Assembly: GCF_000150275.1 (NCBI RefSeq)
Contig: NW_002060944.1
Location: 4,661,080-4,725,079, forward strand
Source: Trichoplax adhaerens
Taxonomy: Eukaryota; Placozoa; Uniplacotomia; Trichoplacea; Trichoplacidae
Direction: 5' to 3'
DNA: 64,000 nt
Both the position numbers and the translations under genes were made by a program. The notes under the pieces were generated by a model. That model had not been told where the DNA came from, made no database searches, and saw nothing but the letters and a program-made list of their open reading frames with translations. Shown here piece by piece: positions 50,801 to 61,769 of this stretch (position 1 is the stretch's first letter; each line of letters opens with the position of its first letter).

Positions 50801-53298
50801 TAAGCGGTATTCAAGCAAGCTTATTTCGAGACATTAGTCGCCAATAATTTGCACTATTGGGATAGGACGAGTATTTCATTGCCAAGGGCTATTTTCAATG
50901 ATTTGGTTTGCTATTTATACATTGACTCTAATTCGATTGAACGAATCCAATTGAATCAAAAGAATACGAGATGTTCTATAAATTAATGATTAATTTGTCA
51001 TTTTTTTTTCTCAAAGGGTTTAAATTCTTATTATAATAGTCAAGACATTATTTATTGTCTCAAATCATGCTCCATCACTCACGATGTCTATCCAAATGCA
51101 CTTATCAACTTAACCGATAATACTTGACTTGGGAGTAATCAACTACTGGGTTATATATAATTAATTTACCAATTGGACTCAAAATCAATTTTTATCATGA
51201 TTAGAGTTTAATGAAGTCTAGCCAATGCTAGCTAGTTCAAAACAACAATAAAATACAAGATGCAAAGTGGCTATCTTATCGACTAACTATCCCTAGCCAA
51301 GGTAAATATGAAATAAATAAGAATAGGGTCTGATGATAGGGTAATACTCGTATATGAATCCATTTCAACTAGCCCTCCTATTTTGGGAATAATAGGGATT
51401 GTAACCATGGAAGAATATTTCTATTTCATGAGTGGTGGTAAGAATTAAAAAAGTAAAGAAAAAAGTAATGGTAGAACAAAATGATGAGTGGTCAATAAAT
51501 GAGGTAAGAAGGGAGAAAAAAAAGATTTAGAGTAAATCGCTCAATCATCTTGTTCATGTTATAGAGATCGTTTATGAAATGGAGAGAGTACGGCAACTAT
51601 TTCATAGCTTATATCAAGTAAATGAGGGATAAAAGAACCCCAAACTATTCTAGTCAGGAGGTATTGGCAGACTTAAATCATGAGTTGACAATGCCATCAT
51701 TGGATAAATTTAATATTATGCAAACTGTAAAGTATAAATAATTATACAATGACAGTAAACGACTTTAGTTGGTCAGGAATAATCAACATGGCTGAAATAG
51801 ATGCAAAATCGATTCTACGAATGGTGATCAAATCTCCTTTTAGACTGATTGCTATGTCTTCATAGTGAGGGTTATTGAATGATATTAAGGTTCACTAAGA
51901 TAGTCTAGAAAGATTAATCCTAATGAACAAATCAAGTAAGATTGGAAAATAAAAAGTTGCAAAAGTTGAATTTTCTATTTTCAGTTGTCCTATCCTTAAT
52001 AGAAATATTATTTTTTAACATCTTGAAGGTGATGTCAAAAAATTTTCAACTGATGAAATTATCGTTAAGCTAGGCTACGAATCACTTTAGCATTCTATTT
52101 CATGATTGAACTGTATGATTTTTTTCTTTCCATGTCAAGGACTAATCTTTTGACAACGTACTGCAAATGGATATGACAACATCTCCTTGATTAGTCTTGT
52201 AGACGGGAGGGGAAAATGAAGAGGAGCTGTTGGTTGATCAATCTACCGTAATGATGACAACCGGTCTTGCTAGTATCCCCTGTTTGTCACTTTTAACTAC
52301 ACTCTTTCAGCAAGGGATTGCTTTAGTTATGGAATGGATTTAGATAAGAGTTGATAGGAGGGATGGATAAAATTAGAACTAGTTGCAAAGTTCTTTTTCT
52401 TTGTTATAACTTGTCTGATTGAGATGGAGGGCGATAACTAAACACAAGACAATGTTTGCTCGTTGTCGGTATACCATAATCATTATTAAATAGATGATAG
52501 CAAGTAAAAAGTATAGATTGATCGATGGATTGACTATCAAATTATCGATGACTAATAAATTGAACCGTAATTTTTGATAAACATGAATGCAAACTCTAAA
52601 GTGAAACAAGTTGAAATGATCGATCAATTCAATTAAAGATAGATCAATGGATTGATAGTAGGAATTAATTTGCATTGAATGTTATTATAGTGTCAAAATT
52701 TGGGGGAAAGCAAAATAGATGAGAGAATCGCCCAATTCAACTCGTATTTCATAATTAGTCATCAAGAATGTCATCATCTTCATCTTCCCTCCTCTACTAT
52801 GTCATGATTGCTACCCGTCACACCTTGTACATCAACTTAATTATCATCTAATCAAATACTGCCAAAAAAAAAGGATACGCTCGTAGTTTAGAAATAATTG
52901 ATACCGACTACAATTTAATTTAACAGGAGTGACTTTACTTCTGTCTTGTTGGAAAAGGGCTAGAATGGAAATAGCTTTGGTAAGGCCTGGCCTATCAACG
53001 GTTATTCTCTTGCGCGTAACAACCGTCATTTTATTTTAAAAGTACTTTAAAATATCTAACTTGAAAGATTCGATTGTTATTGTGATATAGAATATATCAA
53101 GTTATAGCTAGACAAGTAAATTGAGCAGGTCTGAAATTGGTCTAGACCTTGTTTGATAAAGTAATTTGTCTTATTGGACATTACCGTATCATCGTTGTAA
53201 GATCCTCCAGTTTCAGAAATTGCATCACTTGTAGAACTAGGAGTCGTTTGAATTGGAATTTGACCACCAAGTCCAGTAATATGATCAGGAGCATCCAT
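38840..53298 (-). CDS. LHX2/9: LHX2/9 (apterous-class) LIM-homeodomain transcription factor
   Basis: Four minus-strand exons: 53298-53185, 44791-44553, 40679-40360, 39144-38840 (TAA), 325 aa. Exon 1 supplies the ATG (AAAATGG context), 38 residues rich in Ser/Thr, and a gtaatg donor in phase 0. It is the only plausible start found for exon 2, whose frame is closed by a stop just upstream, so this join is inferred. LIM1 (exon 2): CAGCGRSIM...WHIQCLRCYDC...FCRTDYF. LIM2 (exon 3): CPTCNSGI...YHCSCFICHTC...YCKEHF; all eight zinc ligands are present in each. A His/Ser/Asn-rich linker follows. The homeodomain (exon 4) contains KRIRTSFKQPQLRTMKTYF, NHNPDSKDLKQL and NKRVLQVWFQNARAKYRR. The RTMK and NHNPD signatures are diagnostic of LHX2/LHX9/apterous. 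The tail after the homeodomain is only about 20 residues. Known role: neural and appendage patterning, with LDB cofactors binding the LIM domains. Confidence 0.92.
42860..43890. repeat. About 134-bp tandem repeat in LHX intron 2
   Basis: Five clear copies share 'tgaattactggacagtattg', 'ttatttaacgtagaatt', 'aactaagacttataaag' and 'gatatatttatctatc'. The 'tgttattt' anchor lies at 42893, 43026, 43161, about 43295 and 43430. Two further, much more decayed copies follow to about 43890. The host intron is 40680-44552. Confidence 0.85.
46800..47190. repeat. About 118-bp tandem repeat in LHX intron 1
   Basis: The anchor 'cattctatcctgagaa(c/t)tatt' occurs at about 46823, 46942 and 47058. Each is followed by 'tttattgct.a.ttg.cat' and preceded by 'gtagaaggaaaagtaa'. 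A fourth copy near 47175 is truncated. Confidence 0.85.
47540..49030. repeat. Large diverged repeat family (TATTGTCAATATTA blocks) in LHX intron 1
   Basis: Blocks of the form 'atattgtcaatattatcg..gaa.gatattgac' recur near 47547, 47767, 48174, 48825 and 48990. Several are followed by 'tttgccgcctttgaaatgatc' and 'caagttcaac.actattgaa' segments. Spacing is irregular (200-650 bp), so this is a diverged higher-order repeat. Confidence 0.55.
48610..48815. repeat. About 62-bp tandem repeat nested in LHX intron 1
   Basis: Three copies are anchored by 'ggtaaacgtccattctag' variants (about 48641, 48706, 48765) and 'ctactgctattaaaattgga', with 'ggtatatt' between. Confidence 0.8.
49510..50010. repeat. 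Decayed tandem repeat with CTAGATCTAG palindromes
   Basis: Repeated blocks 'gacgagttcaactaactagc', 'aagttacgcgattatccttc', 'tgttatgatga' and 'ttctagatctagaagtcta' recur three to four times at spacings of roughly 110-170 bp. The 'cttctagatctagaag' block is itself palindromic. Confidence 0.7.
50470..50790. repeat. About 120-bp decayed repeat in LHX intron 1
   Basis: Two to three copies share 'gcatttaatttttcatcttt', 'ttgagtaatgcaattt' and 'tctagttttatagctacaac' variants. Confidence 0.55.
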
Positions 53299-56200
53299 TT
53301 TGCAAGTGGAATATCCGGCCTATTGTTGGATCAAGAGATAAAGTTATAATAGTGTTATGTGATTGTTCATTGCTAAATTGACATGAGACAAATTGCGTCC
53401 TAGGATTGAAAAAATAATTTTGTCTTGATGGTCATTGCTCTATCGATATCGATCGATAGTTGTAGAATAAAATGAATTCTTTCTCATTGGAACAGATTAT
53501 TAAGTAAAGAATCAAGCGTTCAAGAGGTAGAAAAATATTTTATCCTAATCGAAGCACGTTGTCTAACTTACCCTTTTCGAACTCGACGGTCAATTTTGTT
53601 TTGATTGCTTTGATGACTATGTTGCAGGAAAAAAAATGGGATAAGAAAATGGACTACTAACGTCGATGGAGAAGTGATAATGTAGATAAACAGGGCCGAA
53701 AGTGAGAGAAAGAAGGCGCAGAAAATTAATATTAAAATGATAGCCGAGAGAGAGAGAAAGAATAAAACAGTAGTCTACTAGTTAGCAGTATTATTCAAGA
53801 GACAGATGGAGAGATTGAAGATTGTCTACTAGGACAAATGTTTGAGTAACAACAAGACAACAGATCTAAAGAAATTGTAATTTTAACCTATTTTTCTCTC
53901 TATCTAATCTACTGTCTAACTTCTGTACATGCTTGGCGTTGAAATAAAGCAAAACGTAAACTATAACTTGCTTGTCATAGAAAAGTATTAGAATAGTAAA
54001 GTGATGGAAAGAATAGAAAATGATCGATGGCCTATTGTTGACTACAAGATGATCTCCTTGACTTGCATTCAATTAATTAAATGGGTGGATCTTGTTACTT
54101 TTTTGTCATGTTATTACCATCACATGCTAGCCGATCATATCAGTCATTGGTTGTAGGCCACTTACAATATTTTCAAGCGTTGTTCAAATGTTACAACTTT
54201 ACAACATTGATATAGACACCTCTGAAAGGAAAATACTGCAACGGGGGGAGGAATGATTTTCAGCTCGTATACATTACTCTCTCTCTCTCTCTTTATATAA
54301 ATAGACCTCAATGGCTACGGCTATTATTTCTTGAAACAGTAATTTTTTTGATTTTCTATCATCTTTATTCTCTTAGAATGATATCCTGATGGTTATTGAT
54401 AATGTTAAATAAGAAAGAAAATAAAAATAGCGATAAAAAACAGGGGGTATTTTTATTTATATAGACGTTGTTGGAAGAAAAATATGACTTGAAGATAATA
54501 TGAAGATCATTTTCAGTTATTTCTTATTTTTTTTTATCTTAACCTGGAACGGAATATTGGCTCCGATCTACGTGCTATTCAATTATAAGGTCTTATGGAT
54601 TACTATTCTATGGAGTGATTTAGCTTTGTTGAAATAATAGGCTAGGTGTATTCTGACAATTGACTAATTTTTGGGATTTTAATTTTTCCACTCTTTATTA
54701 TATTGGATTCAACAACCTTTCCAATTCTACATTTTATCTGATGTGTTATTGCACTATTTTACATCTAGTTTAATAAACTACCATGTATCATTTTGCTAAC
54801 TTATTGAAAGCCAAGTTAATTAACTCAAAAAGATACTTCCTTGAATTGAAAAAAAAAAATTTCAAATAATGTAGACAAGGAAAATGCAATCGAGTCGGAA
54901 GTGGTCAAACAGTAGATGTATCATTGCAACAATCATCTAATAATCGCTATCCTCTTGCAAAGAATACATTAATAATCATGACTATAGTTATGATGATTTG
55001 GATGGAAAGAAAAGGGGATAAAATTTCAACACTATCAATAAAGAATTAAATTACAATTCAGATTGAATTGATTAAATTGATTGGCACATGTCTAGCGCCC
55101 AGTGTGACAACATTATGACAATTACATGTCAAAAAGCACACCTTAACCTATTGTCGCCAACGATTTGCTTACTACTTTACAATCCAATCGTTTCAGTAGC
55201 TTCCATTTTTTCATCTCCTCATGCTACTTGAATTATTTCTTCATCTAATTTCAACAGGCAAATATAGACGCCTTGACGCGACATACATTACACACATATA
55301 AATATTAAACTATACATCAAAATAGTGCTTGATGATAAATTTTCGAATACTATTAACCTATGCAATCACTGTTATTCTACTAGTTTATCCTACTGCTAGA
55401 CGACTCGTACCTTGATTTTGAGTAAATTGGAGCCTTCCTTTCTATACGGTTATATACGTTATTATTGTTCTAATAGAGAGTGGATCATTTTTTAGTAGCC
55501 ATGATAGAATAACACTCTCTAGCTTTTATTCTCTCCCTCTCTAGTACCTAGCAAATATAGATAGATACTTTAGGAAATTGCTCTGGTGCAAATGAAATTA
55601 TGCACCAACTCCAACTTTTTTATTTTTTCAATAACAACAACAACAAAATAACTTTATTACTCTTATATAAGAAAGGATTCCAATCTATCTTTTCTTTTTC
55701 AATCCGATTTTCAACAGTTAATCCAATTGATGTCCGCCTCCATCTTATTTTACAATTAAGTTCAAGGCGTCAATACTTGGACTTGTTGTCGCAATGGCTA
55801 ACAAAAGCAAAGAGATCAACTGAATCATGTCTAGTTAAAGCTATGATTTGATAGATCATCTCCAGATCATAACCCCCTAAGATAACAATCATAATCGTAC
55901 TATCGAAATAATACATAAAGAAAGGTTAGGACAGCCTTGAAGATTTTTTCCTTTCTCTATATAGATCAAAGCATTGACACTAAATAAAATATTGCCCAAG
56001 GGCAAAAGTGCAAGCCTTGAATAGCAGTATTGACATAATGAGTAGCTTAATTTTTGCCTACTTCAAATAGCTCTTGGCTACAAATGCCGATTTTATTCTT
56101 TCCTTCTATTCTATTCTATCCTCCTTTATTTTATTATTTTTTTATTTATTTTTCTCCTCTTCTATTCTATAATTCTTTATCAATTAGAAATTATTTCTCT

Positions 56201-59200
56201 TCATATCTTAATATTATTTGTTACGCAACAGCAACAATCACCTGCTTGTATAAATTCAGCTAATTTAGATATATGTTTGCATACTGATTCAATAGAGAAT
56301 TCATGATGTTGACTATAGCTCATTTCCAATGTTATTGTTTGAACCAAAATAATCTCCCTCCCTTCTCCTCCTCCGCCTTTCCTCCCCCCACCCCCTTACC
56401 TTCGTCGGCCCCATTTTAAAACTTTTACAACGCCAACGGATTATCATAGCATCGTTGTAACTTATCTAAACTCAGTGTATATACATGATGTAACACTCGT
56501 TAAATTGCTTTCTCAGGATATCGAGATTGTTGTTGGCAGGCGTTGTTATGATCCATTGTGATTATTTGAAATAAATAGTCTACTTTATCTTACAGCCGCA
56601 TGGAATTAATGGTAAAATAGTAGCTAATCATTATCATATAATTTTATCACGGAAGTGATTATTTCTAAGATTACTACGATTAATAACTAAAGAAAGATTT
56701 GTCAATATCATAAATGCGATGCACGACATAGAAAAATGGAATAAAATGTGGTCATTTTGTTACTTAGCACTATTCTAGATTTTATTACGGAAATTTAAAT
56801 TATAATTTAACGGATATCAATAGGTACCGTATCGAATAGATGTTTTTTTTTCTTATTATACGTATTCCGTATCCGCTAAACGATATGTAAAACTATTGGT
56901 ATAATATATTGCCATTTTAGTAGCATGAACAGTAGTCGCTGAGTAAATGCAAGTTTTAGTCTTTTATTAATCCTACTAGAGATTGTTGTTGCAATCAGAG
57001 TATCCTCATGCAAAAGCTGGAGAAATAAAACATAAAGCAGATTGCTGCTAACAAGTTTACTCTGTCACTGTAAGATTGCAGATGCCTAATAATGCGACAA
57101 CAATATTCTAATTTTACATGATCCTGCCAATCTTGCATGCATGACTATTGGAAGAACGGTAAATATGTCATCGTGCAACCTATCGATAAAATAAAATAAT
57201 ACAGTGGATTCGTTATATAGATTATATCCTCGTATAATTTAATTTTACGAATCTAATGGTATCGATTAAAAATGAATTTCAAAATAGACACTATAAACAC
57301 TTAACTTTGTATTCACAAGTGCACTTAAGAAAGGTATAGTTATAATATGATGGTTTTTATGATGTTTTCTAGCTGCTATCGTCTGTTACATGGAAGAGAA
57401 CTATATTAGAAATGGCCTATTGATCTAGTTAAGATTTAAAACACTAATTAAAATTACGATAAAATAGACTGTATGATATTTGATAATGGGCTATTTCTTG
57501 AACTTTATATATATAAACGGTTAAGTACCGATTCGTCATTATTTTATCCTATTATTGCCTAAAGACAACACTAGCCCAACTCCGAAAGGAATATTGATCT
57601 ACAATTGATATCAACTTAGCTGAGTAGTAACCTTTTTCCTATTATTCGATAGATGAAAGTGTCCTTTAGTAACATGCTGAAGGGTTTTAGGGAACTACCA
57701 TAGCTTTACCACATAAATAAAATGATCGAAACTACATATCTTCAACCGATTAGTGGATACAGTTATCACAATCGTTGAACATTGAATCACTTAAATTTGC
57801 CAATTATTACTTAAGGCCATTGATAAATTGATGATAATTATGGTAAGATCCCTCTTTTATATGTAACAAAGAGATATAGAAAGCGAAAAATTAGTTACCG
57901 GTATATATTGCGCTCAACTCCATTGCACAGGAAATTTCAATTATAATATTATTGAATTTTGTAATTGATTGATTGCGTAATTGATACTTTTTTTGAAGAG
58001 ATGATGTTTATTTTACTGGTTAAGTCATGCCGTCCGTAATATGGCCATTTGTTGTCAGCAAAATGAAGTAAATTAATGGAGGCTCAAGAATTTTGACGCT
58101 GTACCATTGCCTCATATGATACAAACTTGATACTTGAGGAAAGTCAGGATATAATTACACTTTCTCAATACTGAAAGTAATAGTGGGGAGTAATTACATA
58201 GATAGCGATGGGATCAAATTTATTTCCAAAACTATCAGTTATAATATATTATATTGGCAAGTGTATGTATATGCAAATATCGATAACTTTGTAACCAATA
58301 TTAATTAATTAACTAATTATTATTGAATATATAGGACTATTTGTTTGATTTTGTTAATGTTTCAAGTTATCTTATTTATATCGTTATGTCAAGTCAATAT
58401 GTCTTTTCTTACTACATATCAATTTAATAGTTGTTGAAAATTTAAACGGTGTTTTAATGCCCGTGCCAATATTTTTAGCCTCAACATACACTAAACGCTA
58501 TCAGATCAAGTCACTTTAGGATGGCTTGCGATTCTCATAATTTTAAGGAATATCGTTTTATACAGCTTAAGATCCAATGGTAGGTTATGCTACCATACTT
58601 AACGCAGGAATATTGATTCTTCTACATTTATTGATGGAAGTATTATATAGTACGGTAAGTAAGCATTTGTTACGGATAGTTTTAAATTCTTTATAGAATA
58701 TATTCAATAGATAGTCAGCTTAACAGGGATTGAGTTGTCTTAAATTCATACAATCTACAATATTTGTTAAGAATGGGGACTTAAAATGTATTTACCAGTA
58801 AGAAAAGAGAGTCTTGTATTACATGTTACGCACTCTATTTGTTGAAGTCACTTGAAAAGTATTTTTTCTAGTAGGAAAGAGGAGCCTTGAGTTGTATCTT
58901 ATACAGTATCATCTGCATACGCGTATTATAGTCGTGAACTCGTTTATTGCTTCAAATCCTTTTTATAGTTTACAGACTCATAGATAGTTTGATGAGCAGA
59001 ACGAAGACTGGTTGCTGTTTTTTTCTTATAGAAAACTCTGTTTGCCGAGGGATATCGCTTAATAGATTAATTATTTACGAACAAGGGTTCTTCTATTGTC
59101 TTATAAGTTACATTGAAAGCAGCGAATTTATTCGCTTTATTGATGGGTAAAGGAAAATTTTAATCCGCGGTGAAAATATGTATAAAGGCTTTTTAATCAT

Positions 59201-60590
59201 CTGTCGTGTGAATTCTTTGCATTTTTTTTAATTGATAGTTAGTAAATTTAACTGAAATTAAAATTTCCTTTCAACTGAGCACTCAATAGTATTAAGAAAA
59301 TCTCGTTTTTAAAACTTACAACATTTGATAATTAATGGGTAGTCGAATTTTTTTTCATGCATCCGAACTACAATGACATAAGAATCGATTAAGGAACCTA
59401 TTTCAACCTATAAGTTGATAAAATTAAAATTTTAATTCATGACAATATTGCAGTACTTCATTTACTTGCTCTTAACAGTATTATAATTACATTAAAAGAT
59501 TATTATTGTAATTCAGTCTTATCATACCAGTTTGGGATAACATATTTATTTTGTGTAGAATTAATAATGAGGCTCTTTTTTGAATTTGATATATTTTATA
59601 CGTTTCTTTCAGGTAACTTCAAAGCAACTGTAGAAAAATTTTGTAACGCTAGTGATATCTAATTACTAGTAGTCGAGAAATAGAAATGGTCTAGTAATGC
59701 TATCAGTCATTTTTAATGTACTGATAGATATTATTGATTGATATAGTATATTGTATAACGTTGATAATTTAAATTTGAGTTAAAAATAAGATTACATAGG
59801 ATGAATACGATAGATGACTGCGAAATGTTTCAATTAAAATAATGTAGTATTTCATAAATATTTTCAACTTGGCATAATTGAGTCAAGTGTATTGAAGTGA
59901 TAAAAATTCATTACGTGCTGATAAATTAATATTGTACTTTACTATATGTGCTAAAGAAAATTTAACCACAACTCTTCTGGTGGAATTACTAATAAGATTA
60001 TAGCTAATTTAATTGGTCTTATTGGCATTCTTGATGTGAGGCAATTTACTGAAACGTAGAAATAAATTAGATAGAGTAAGCTCGTACTCTATTTTATAGT
60101 CGCATTTAGGTTTTTATAGGATTAAATAAAAAATATCGCGATAATGCATCGCTTAAGTTGTGGCTATCGACATCCCATCACTCGTATGTACGTAAATAGT
60201 ATCGCAAGAACTTAAATTACTGCCATCTTCTTCGTGCAATTTTTGTACTACGATAAGATACTATTACCGCTGATAAACATCCATTAGGTAAGATCAATTT
60301 GTCACTATTTCACATCATTAATTTAGAGTAATTCTTTTTTAATTAGTATTTTAGAATGGAGTAAATGATGAAATGTATCTATTACGACTTAGTGCTATTG
60401 ATTGTTACATAAGATTAATCAGAGTGAGAACATGTGAATAGTTTATGGATAGATATTGTGTTAACTTGAATAGTATAATAATCTCATAGGGCTCTAAATA
60501 CAGAGATGTGTCTGTTTATTTTTATTATCCTCTAAGATAAGAAAAATTCCGCCGATGCATCTTACGATGCACACTGCTTTACTCGGTATC
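53299..60590. other. Region upstream of LHX2/9 with no recognised gene
   Basis: This is 7.3 kb of AT-rich sequence. Low-complexity islands are present: purine-rich GA tracts near 53690-53760, a (CT)n run at 54273-54289 and a C/T-rich tract at 56351-56411. Short ORFs (up to 83 codons) look random. LHX2/9 promoter and enhancer sequence may lie here but no specific element can be named. Confidence 0.55.
56351..56411. repeat. Polypyrimidine tract of about 60 bp
   Basis: Almost pure C/T (ctccctcccttctcctcctc and onward to ccccacccccttacc), very unlike the surrounding AT-rich DNA. Confidence 0.85.
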
Positions 60591-60594
60591 TGCT

Positions 60595-61650
60595 CAGTGA
60601 AAAGTGTGATCCAATAGGATATACTGTATAGTGGAATATCGTAGTTTTGCCAATTATGTGTATATGTGAGCTATCAATGGTACTGAATAATAGAAATAAC
60701 AGTTCATCATTTTCATTTTCTACGTCTTTTCGAGTAAAAATGTTGTAATCATGGACTACTAGAAAAATACGTGTAGCAGTATTTTTGTAGTGGTCTATAG
60801 TTTTAACGTAATGCCCGGTAATGGTGAATTTAGAGTTGGATATTTCCCAATGACGTTGAAATTTTAAAAGCTAAACAGTTTACTAAAATGACAATCTATA
60901 TCAACTATACAATAAGTCCGATTGGAATTCCTCTGAATCTGAAGAGTTCAAAGTGGGATCCAATATGCTTTGCGATAGAATATTGTAGTTTTATCCACTA
61001 TTAACGGTAGTGAGTGGTAAAAATAGCAGCAGTTCATTATTTTCACTTTCTGCCTCTTGTCATATGACAACGATGGACCCACTAAAAAAACAGTGATACT
61101 TTTGTAGTAGTCCGTGATATTAATGGTAGTGAATAGCAGAAGTAGTAGCTTATCATTTTCACTTTCTGTGTCTAATTGTGTTACAACCATGAACTGGCTA
61201 GAAAAATAGTGATACTTTTGCAGTAGTCTATGGTCCCAAACGCAATAGTGAATTTAGAGTGGCGTATTTCCCAATGACATTGAAACGTTGAAATTGTAGA
61301 ACTAAACTACCTATTAACAAGATGATATGTACGCGTATATTTCACAGAATCGATTTGCTTCTACATTGATAATATCTATACGCGTAATTGCTCTATAGCT
61401 GAAGAGTTAAAAGTGTCATCCAATATGCAATTGCGGATATACAGTAAAGTACCGTAGTTTTTTTTAACTATTAGCGGTGTTGAGTGGTCAAATTAGTAGT
61501 GGATCATTTTTATTTTCTAAGTCTTATCCTATTACAACCATCTGGCCCACTAGAAAAATAAGTACTTTTATAGTAGTCCGCCATTCCAAACGCAATGGTG
61601 AATTAAAAATGGAGTATTTTCCAGTGACATTGCCATTGTAAATCTCAACT
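60595..61650. repeat. Triplicated block, unit about 350-460 bp
   Basis: Three copies open with 'aagtgtgatccaatatg' variants at about 60601, 60950 and 61408. They run through 'ctattaacggtagtgagtgg', 'cattttcactttct', 'ccactagaaaaata.tg', 'cttttgtagtagtc' and 'ggtgaatttagagtgg...atttcccaatgacattga'. The middle copy is longer because about 115 bp is duplicated within it. Confidence 0.85.
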
Positions 61651-61769
61651 ACCATTTAAGATGGCATTTATATAAGAATCTATGGGCTTATCATGGCGAA
61701 TCTTGGAGATGAATGCGATAGAGTGTGATTGAAATTTCATGGGTGCCTTGGAGCATTTTTTCAGCTTGC

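Larger units (their letters stand above)
44792..53184 (-). other. LHX intron 1 (8.4 kb), dominated by decayed tandem repeats
   Basis: No coding exon was recognised inside. It carries at least four separate families of degenerate tandem repeats between 46.8 and 50.8 kb (listed individually), plus a weak 75-80-bp repeat near 45130-45310 ('gaaaggctcaatat'). The rest is AT-rich unique sequence. Its status as an intron depends on the exon 1 assignment at 53185-53298. Confidence 0.65.

Noticed and set aside
55600-55851. 83-codon ORF with an Asn run, upstream of LHX2/9
   Set aside because: Composition follows a simple AAC/T-rich tract; no family resemblance and no exon neighbours in phase.
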